Shown in pieces: positions 58,934 through 64,000 of a stretch of DNA of 64,000 nt (position 1 is its first letter; every line of letters begins with the position of its first letter). The translations under genes were made by a program, and so were the position numbers. Under the pieces are notes generated by a model. That model did no database searches. It was not told the DNA's origin and was given only the letters and a program-made list of their open reading frames with translations. The stretch is taken from NCBI GenBank assembly GCA_027484105.1, contig JAIXUG010000023.1, forward strand, positions 1 through 64,000, in the 5' to 3' direction. The stretch is from Comamonadaceae bacterium. Lineage in GTDB: Bacteria; Pseudomonadota; Gammaproteobacteria; Burkholderiales; Burkholderiaceae_C.

Positions 58934-59763
58934 CATTTGGGGAGCGTTTGTCTTTGTTCTGTGGGCGCCAAGGATTGAACCAGCCGCACATATTCGTGCA
59001 CGGGGACTTCCTCGGCGCGGCGCTGAAAATCAAATTGACCTTCAAAACCTTGAGCGTCCAGCCAAATGCCCAAGGTATTTCGCAAGATCTTTCGGCGCTG
59101 ACTGAAAGCCACTTGGACCAAGTTCGCCAAGCGCTTCACATCCAAATCCGGTGGGTCCGCGAGGGGAACCATCCTAACCACTGCACTGTCAACACGTGGG
59201 GGTGGGTCAAAGCTGGCAGGCGGCACAAACAGCACATTGCTCATCTCATAACGCCATTGCAGCATGACCGACAGGCGACTGTAGTCTGACGAGCACGGTG
59301 CCGCGACCATCCTGTCAATGACCTCCTTTTGCAGCATGAAGTGTTGATCGGCGATCACATCGACCTGCTCAAGCAGATGAAAAAGGATGGGCGTGGAGAT
59401 GTTGTACGGAAGATTGCCCACCACACGCAGTTTGTCGCACATCCGCACAGGCCCATCCCCGTTGGGCAAGGCGGTCGGCGTCATGCGACGGAACAAATCT
59501 CTGAAATCAACCTTCAAGACGTCGGATTCCACCACGCTCAAATGCGGATGTTCGCGAAGTCGAACAGCCAAATCGCGGTCGAGTTCGATGACGGTGAGGT
59601 GGCCCAAACGCTCCACCAAGGGTTGGGTCAAAGCCGCCAAACCAGGGCCGATTTCCACCATGCGTTGACCCGCCAGCGGATCAATGGCTTGAACGATGCC
59701 ATCAATGATGGCGTCATCGGTCAAAAAATGTTGGCCAAATCGCTTTCGTGCAATGTGTTTCAT
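58933..59763 (-). CDS. rsmA: 16S rRNA (adenine1518-N6/adenine1519-N6)-dimethyltransferase
   Basis: Dimethylates two adjacent adenines in helix 45 of 16S rRNA during 30S maturation. The 276-residue product has [14 protein letters not shown], the SAM motif [12 protein letters not shown] and the catalytic NLPYNIST. The start at 59763 overlaps the surA stop as ATGA; the longer reading to 59817 lies inside surA. Also known as ksgA. Confidence 0.97.
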   Translation of the reverse strand: MKHIARKRFGQHFLTDDAIIDGIVQAIDPLAGQRMVEIGPGLAALTQPLVERLGHLTVIELDRDLAVRLREHPHLSVVESDVLKVDFRDLFRRMTPTALPNGDGPVRMCDKLRVVGNLPYNISTPILFHLLEQVDVIADQHFMLQKEVIDRMVAAPCSSDYSRLSVMLQWRYEMSNVLFVPPASFDPPPRVDSAVVRMVPLADPPDLDVKRLANLVQVAFSQRRKILRNTLGIWLDAQGFEGQFDFQRRAEEVPVHEYVRLVQSLAPTEQRQTLPK

Positions 59764-61100
59764 TGAGGAGGCTCTCGCATCTCCACAAAAGCCCGCCCAC
59801 GCAAGTCCTGAACCCAAGAGGCATAGGCCTCGTCAAGTTTGCTTTCACGCAGGACGTTGCGGGCAAAATTGCGTTGTTCGGCTTCTGACATGGGCGCCTC
59901 GCGCCGATCGGTCACTTCGATCAAATGGACACCAAAACGCGAGACCAATGGATCGGCCAATTGGCCGGGGCGCAATTGGTTCATGGCTTGTTCAAACTCA
60001 GGCACAAACATGCCGGGGTTGGCCCATCCCAGATCGCCACCCTGTGGGGCACTGCCATCTTGCGAAATTCGCCGCGCGACGTCAGCAAAATCAACGCGGC
60101 CGCTCAAAATGTCGCGGCGAATGGCAGACAGTTGCGCGAGCGCCTGCGCCTGTGATAGCTGAGGACTGGGGCGCAACAGCACATGCCGAGCACGCGTTTG
60201 CGTGGTCATCAAGGTGATGGGGGCGGACTGGCGCTGCAAAACCTTGAGCACATGAAAGCCAGCGCCAGATCGAACAAGCTCGGAAACACCTCCGACGGGC
60301 AGTTGGTTCACGGCTTGAAGAAAAATCTCAGGGTAGCGGTTGGGCGGACGCAGGCCCATGGCACCTGCGTTGGCACTTCGGTCAGGTGCGTCAGAAAACT
60401 CGCTCACCAAGGCCGCGAAATCACGGCCTTGACGTGCTTGAGCGGCCACTGAGCGGGCACGTTCAGACAGGCGTGCCACTTGCTCGGGGGTGGCATTCTC
60501 AGGCACGGCAATCAAAATCATGCCCAAGTTGATCTCGGCCGGAAAGCGAGCCGCTTGGCGTTGAAGCTCCTCGTTCAAAAACTGGTTGATCTCAGCGTCA
60601 GTAATTCGGATTCTGGTCTCGACTTCACGCTCACGGACGCGGGACATGAGCAGCTGACTGCGCAATTGGTCCCTGAAGCCCGCCGCAGAAATACCATCTT
60701 GCTGAAGACGGGCGCGCAACTCATCCAGGGTCAGCTGATTGTTGCTGGCCACACCCGCTTCGGCTTGCTGGATGGCAGCGTCGTCCACTGCAATGCCCAA
60801 ACTGGTCGCTTGTTGAACCTGGATCTTTTCCAAAATGAGTTGGTCCAGCGCAAGACGCTTGGCTTCGGTGTTGTCGGTGCTGAGCCCTTGAGCCCGCGCT
60901 TCGCGCAACATGCGCTGGCTCAAGCGTTGTACCTCCTGGTTGGTGATGGGTTCAGAGTTGACCACAGCCACCACAAAGTCGGCAGATCGAATCGGCGCGG
61001 AGCCTGGCTGGGCAGACGCCACATGCGGCAGCAAAAAAGCCACCACACACCAAGATGCCCACCTCATCCAGGAAGAACAGGTCATAAATAGCTTACTCAT
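59760..61100 (-). CDS. surA: periplasmic chaperone / peptidyl-prolyl isomerase SurA
   Basis: Escorts unfolded outer-membrane proteins to the BAM complex. The 446-residue product has a signal peptide ([14 protein letters not shown]), an N-terminal chaperone domain ([18 protein letters not shown]) and two parvulin domains ([13 protein letters not shown]...; [14 protein letters not shown]... [16 protein letters not shown]). The start at 61100 overlaps the lptD end by 8 bp. The order lptD-surA-rsmA is conserved; pdxA, often between surA and rsmA, is absent. Confidence 0.96.
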   Translation of the reverse strand: MSKLFMTCSSWMRWASWCVVAFLLPHVASAQPGSAPIRSADFVVAVVNSEPITNQEVQRLSQRMLREARAQGLSTDNTEAKRLALDQLILEKIQVQQATSLGIAVDDAAIQQAEAGVASNNQLTLDELRARLQQDGISAAGFRDQLRSQLLMSRVREREVETRIRITDAEINQFLNEELQRQAARFPAEINLGMILIAVPENATPEQVARLSERARSVAAQARQGRDFAALVSEFSDAPDRSANAGAMGLRPPNRYPEIFLQAVNQLPVGGVSELVRSGAGFHVLKVLQRQSAPITLMTTQTRARHVLLRPSPQLSQAQALAQLSAIRRDILSGRVDFADVARRISQDGSAPQGGDLGWANPGMFVPEFEQAMNQLRPGQLADPLVSRFGVHLIEVTDRREAPMSEAEQRNFARNVLRESKLDEAYASWVQDLRGRAFVEMREPPQ

Positions 61101-63501
61101 AGTTCTGAAAACGACTCGGTTGCAGTGGATTGTCACGAAGGTTTTGATAGCGCGGAATATTGTTTCGCAAGGCGACCAAGGGGCTGGAGCCCACCCGGGC
61201 CAAACCAATCAATTCCAATTGGAACAACAATCGGGTGTTGGCTGTGGCGATGGTGCGTTGATTGTTCTCGAAAACGATTCGTCCAATCCAGCAACCCGCG
61301 TCGTACTCCAAGCCCATCAGGCTTTCCACCATGCGTCCTTCAGTCAGGCTGAAATTCATGCGCCCCACCGTGAACCAGCGGTCAGGCCCCAAGCCTTGAC
61401 CGGCTGTGCGCGTCCAAGCAGCTTCAGCTGCCGTGTTTTTGCGCCCGACCAAATCACTCAAGGGCCATTGCCAGCCAAGGTCCAACTGTTCACTGACGCC
61501 ACGGTTCAATCGATAGGCCGCGTTCAAAACACGGTAGGGGCTGGGGTAATAGCGCAGTTGGAGCGTATTGCGGCTGATGTCCTTGGTTTGGTTGGTGATC
61601 TGAACCGTGTTGTCCAAGGCCCAGCGGTTATCCCACCGGACACCGGCGCCAACCAGCAAATCGCTCAGGCCTGCGGTGGCGGGCACTTGACTGTTGTTCA
61701 ACAAAACGCGCTGATCAGAAAAACGGATGCGCTGCGCCAGCCCAAAGCGCAGCAACTCGGCACCGTTCAACGTATCAAAAAAACGCGAGGCCACACCCAG
61801 GGTCAAGGCATCGTTGTCGATCAATCGGTCATTGCCGACAAAGGTGTTTTCACTGTAAATGGTGGACAGGTTGAAATCCGTGATGCCGCTGTCGTAAACG
61901 GGCAGCATGCTCTGGTCTTTGAACGGTGTCTTCGCATAAAAGGCGCGTGGCTCCAAGGTTTGCGACACCGAACGACCGAACCAACGGGCATCCCGCTCAA
62001 AAACAAGTCCGGAGTCCAGAGAAAACGTCGGCAATACGCGATTCGCCACGGACGAACCATTGTCCATGGGTTGGTCCAGCTGGTAACGCGTGGCGTGCAA
62101 CTGAACCTTGGGCGTGAAAAACCCCCAAGGACGAATCCAGGGTCGACTGAGCTGGGCCTGAACGTAGCTGCGGTCGCCATTTCGGGCCACCAAATTGGGA
62201 ATTCTGCTGAAGTCGGCTTCAAAACGCGTGGTGTCCGCTTGCACGGACCAATCAAAGCCGTCGCCTTGCCATTTGGCGTAAGTCATGCCAATTTGGGGCG
62301 TCCGGTCATAAGGTGGCGTGATGGTGGAGCTGACGTCTTGCAGGGTTTGCCAACGTTGCACACGAGCGCTCATGTTGAAGCCGCCACGACCCCAATTCAC
62401 AACCCCTGTTGACGGCAACAAGCGTTGGGTCAACACCAGACCGGTGCGACGAAAGTCCCGCCAATAGTTGTCATCGCTCACCCGATTCAGATTCAGCCCC
62501 AAACCAATGGCGCCAATCCCCTCGAGACCGGTTTGGATGATGCCATTGTGTTGACTGGACCAACCCCAACGCGCTTGGTCACTCAAAGTGTCCGAGGGCA
62601 TCAGGTTCAAGCGCGCTTGTCCGCTGTAATCCCGCTCCAGATAACGAAATTCGGTATCCACCGCCACGCCCCTTTTGCTCATGACATGGGTGGTCACGGT
62701 GGCATCGCGATTGGGCGCAAGGTCAAAGTAATAGGGTTGGGCAATTTCTGCGCCGTTGCGGGTGGTGACACCCACAATCGGTGGCAAAAATCCAGAACGT
62801 CGATCGGCGGTCAGTGGAAAGCTGAGGGCAGGAATGCTCACTTCCGGCAGGTTTTGAAAGAGAACCTTGACACCCTCGGCTTTGACGGTTGACTCCTCAT
62901 CGTCAATGTTCATGCGGGTCGCCTTGAGCAGCCATTCTGGCAGCCAGTCCGGACCGGGCGTGCGACGGCACGTGGTGTAAGTCGTTTGGTGCACGACGGC
63001 GCGGGAGGGGTCGATGAATTCGAGCTGGGCAGCTTGGCCATGCGCACCATTGGCAAAAATCTCGAACCGTGGTTGCTCCAGGGTGCCTTGGAAGCTGTCC
63101 ACTTTCAAATTCAAGGTGGTGCCGTGAAACTGACTGCCCGGTCGGTTGAGTTGGATGCTGCCGTATGCCTCCAGCACGTCCTGACTTTGGTCATAAACCA
63201 GGCGATCGGCACGCATGTTCAGTCCGGGTTTGCGCAAACTCGCATCCCCTTCGATCACCGTGTTCAGGTCGGGTTGCATCACGATCCGTTGTCCGGAGAC
63301 AAAAACAGCCCCCTCCTGGTTTTGCCGCAAGGTGACGCTTTCTTCCAGCATGGGACTGCTGCGCAGCAAAACGGGCCTGTCTTGGGCATGTCCCCACGTG
63401 TGCAGCAAACACAATCCACCCAAGGCCATGCCCTTGAGCAAGCTGCGGCTCAAGCAGTGTGGGGGCCTCAAAATGGGAGTAGATCGCACAGTGTTCAACA
63501 A
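61093..63501 (-). CDS. lptD: LPS-assembly protein LptD
   Basis: Outer-membrane beta-barrel that inserts lipopolysaccharide at the cell surface with LptE. About 800 residues: signal peptide (LLKGMALGGLCLLHTWGHA), a jellyroll OstA domain (VIEGDASLRKPGLNMRADRLVYD, cited in part) and a C-terminal barrel (from about 210). The start is uncertain: no ATG precedes the signal peptide; a TTG at 63501 or a GTG at 63489 are candidates. amgK is divergent. Confidence 0.94.
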   Translation of the reverse strand: MLNTVRSTPILRPPHCLSRSLLKGMALGGLCLLHTWGHAQDRPVLLRSSPMLEESVTLRQNQEGAVFVSGQRIVMQPDLNTVIEGDASLRKPGLNMRADRLVYDQSQDVLEAYGSIQLNRPGSQFHGTTLNLKVDSFQGTLEQPRFEIFANGAHGQAAQLEFIDPSRAVVHQTTYTTCRRTPGPDWLPEWLLKATRMNIDDEESTVKAEGVKVLFQNLPEVSIPALSFPLTADRRSGFLPPIVGVTTRNGAEIAQPYYFDLAPNRDATVTTHVMSKRGVAVDTEFRYLERDYSGQARLNLMPSDTLSDQARWGWSSQHNGIIQTGLEGIGAIGLGLNLNRVSDDNYWRDFRRTGLVLTQRLLPSTGVVNWGRGGFNMSARVQRWQTLQDVSSTITPPYDRTPQIGMTYAKWQGDGFDWSVQADTTRFEADFSRIPNLVARNGDRSYVQAQLSRPWIRPWGFFTPKVQLHATRYQLDQPMDNGSSVANRVLPTFSLDSGLVFERDARWFGRSVSQTLEPRAFYAKTPFKDQSMLPVYDSGITDFNLSTIYSENTFVGNDRLIDNDALTLGVASRFFDTLNGAELLRFGLAQRIRFSDQRVLLNNSQVPATAGLSDLLVGAGVRWDNRWALDNTVQITNQTKDISRNTLQLRYYPSPYRVLNAAYRLNRGVSEQLDLGWQWPLSDLVGRKNTAAEAAWTRTAGQGLGPDRWFTVGRMNFSLTEGRMVESLMGLEYDAGCWIGRIVFENNQRTIATANTRLLFQLELIGLARVGSSPLVALRNNIPRYQNLRDNPLQPSRFQNYE

Positions 63502-63566
63502 GAAGGGGCAAGACCGGTCTCATGAGCGAGAGGGCATGCCACTGAATTTGTAAAATGGGATTATCC

Positions 63567-64000
63567 ATGAGCCACCCTCAACACCCCCCCATCGCCGATT
63601 CTGACGTCACGTGGGCCGATCCGCAGCGCCAAAAAGCCTTCGCCGCTTGGTTGACCGAGCAGGCAGCAGGGCAAGGACTTTTGCCAGACACCTTGCGCAT
63701 TGCATCGGCCGATGCCAGCTTTCGCCGCTACCTGCGGGTCGACACGGTGCAGGGCGGCAGCCGCATCGTCATGGACGCTCCACCCGACAAAGAAAACTCA
63801 GAACCCTTTGTCCGAATCGCGGCCTTGATGAAAGGTGCAGGTTTGAAAGCGCCTGAAGTGCTGGATTGGCACGAGGGCCATGGCTTCATGCTGCTGAGCG
63901 ATTTGGGCAACGCCACCATGATGTCGGCCATCGATGCTGAGCGTCCGCAGGCCAACCACGGCCTGTATATGCAGGCGGTCGATGCCTTGGTGCAATGGCA
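63567..64000 (+). CDS. amgK: AmgK-like N-acetylmuramate/N-acetylglucosamine kinase, 3' truncated by window
   Basis: The first 144 codons of an aminoglycoside-phosphotransferase-fold kinase, open to the window edge. It starts MSHPQHPPIADSDVTW and shows the family sequence SADASFRRYLRV, IVMDAPPDKENSEPFV and GFMLLSDLGNATM. AmgK phosphorylates MurNAc in the MurU peptidoglycan recycling route. The position divergent from lptD matches the amgK-murU arrangement of pseudomonads and Burkholderiales; murU would be expected just outside the window. Confidence 0.87.
   Translation, partial: MSHPQHPPIADSDVTWADPQRQKAFAAWLTEQAAGQGLLPDTLRIASADASFRRYLRVDTVQGGSRIVMDAPPDKENSEPFVRIAALMKGAGLKAPEVLDWHEGHGFMLLSDLGNATMMSAIDAERPQANHGLYMQAVDALVQW

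Overview
The window looks like a chromosomal segment of a high-GC betaproteobacterium of the order Burkholderiales, most likely Comamonadaceae. This rests on the rplN-to-rplQ ribosomal block, the lptD-surA-rsmA cluster, GC-rich codon use and the style of the SET-domain, DUF3717/DUF1289 and YaeQ-type proteins. The genus cannot be fixed by eye. I see no insertion sequence, phage, CRISPR array or plasmid gene. Most of the window is housekeeping DNA, with a few accessory blocks.

Layout. 1-2.5 kb: an AT-richer orphan lipoprotein and a gene-poor stretch. 2.5-9.7 kb: moaC, a BepA-like metalloprotease, a small DUF3717/DUF1289 protein, recX-recA with a LexA-like site, a divergent MarR regulator and a two-component system. 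9.7-15.1 kb: a GST, a small Pro-rich protein, birA and a SET-domain protein, all facing a DNA topoisomerase III that carries a Lys/Ala-rich linker and a C-terminal SWIB domain. 15.1-26.5 kb: acyl-CoA synthetase, PLP-dependent dehydratase, an orphan type IV pilin, terC, sucCD with a clear terminator, argC, yaeQ, purB, a second GST and an FAH-family hydrolase.

26.5-36.2 kb is the most distinctive part. Nine minus-strand genes, mostly joined by 4-bp ATGA overlaps, run in transcription order: periplasmic glutathione-peroxidase homologue, FAD amine-oxidase-like protein, DUF1365, cyclopropane-fatty-acid-synthase-like methyltransferase, chalcone-isomerase-like secreted protein, GPH/MFS transporter, DUF3833 lipoprotein, SDR and an NTF2-like protein. 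Divergent from them is a two-gene operon of a tiny DUF2256 protein and an iron-sulfur (6-4)-type photolyase. The gene set resembles the singlet-oxygen (RpoE-ChrR) regulon and the unusual-fatty-acid genes of alphaproteobacteria, so I read it as a light/oxidative-stress and membrane-lipid-modification module. No RpoE/ChrR pair lies in the window.

36.2-49.8 kb: tgt and queA (queuosine tRNA modification) flank a LysR-regulated Rieske oxygenase of salicylate 5-hydroxylase type that has no local reductase. Then come recG, oxyR with both redox cysteines, ubiA, proC and glpK-glpD. 50.0-58.9 kb: the ribosomal operon rplN-rplX-rplE-rpsN-rpsH-rplF-rplR-rpsE-rpmD-rplO-secY-rpmJ-rpsM-rpsK-rpsD-rpoA-rplQ. 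It lacks infA, is followed by an initiator tRNA-Met, and ends at a bidirectional terminator. 58.9-64.0 kb: rsmA, surA and lptD on the minus strand (outer-membrane LPS/OMP biogenesis plus rRNA methylation), then the start of an AmgK-like cell-wall sugar kinase cut by the window edge.
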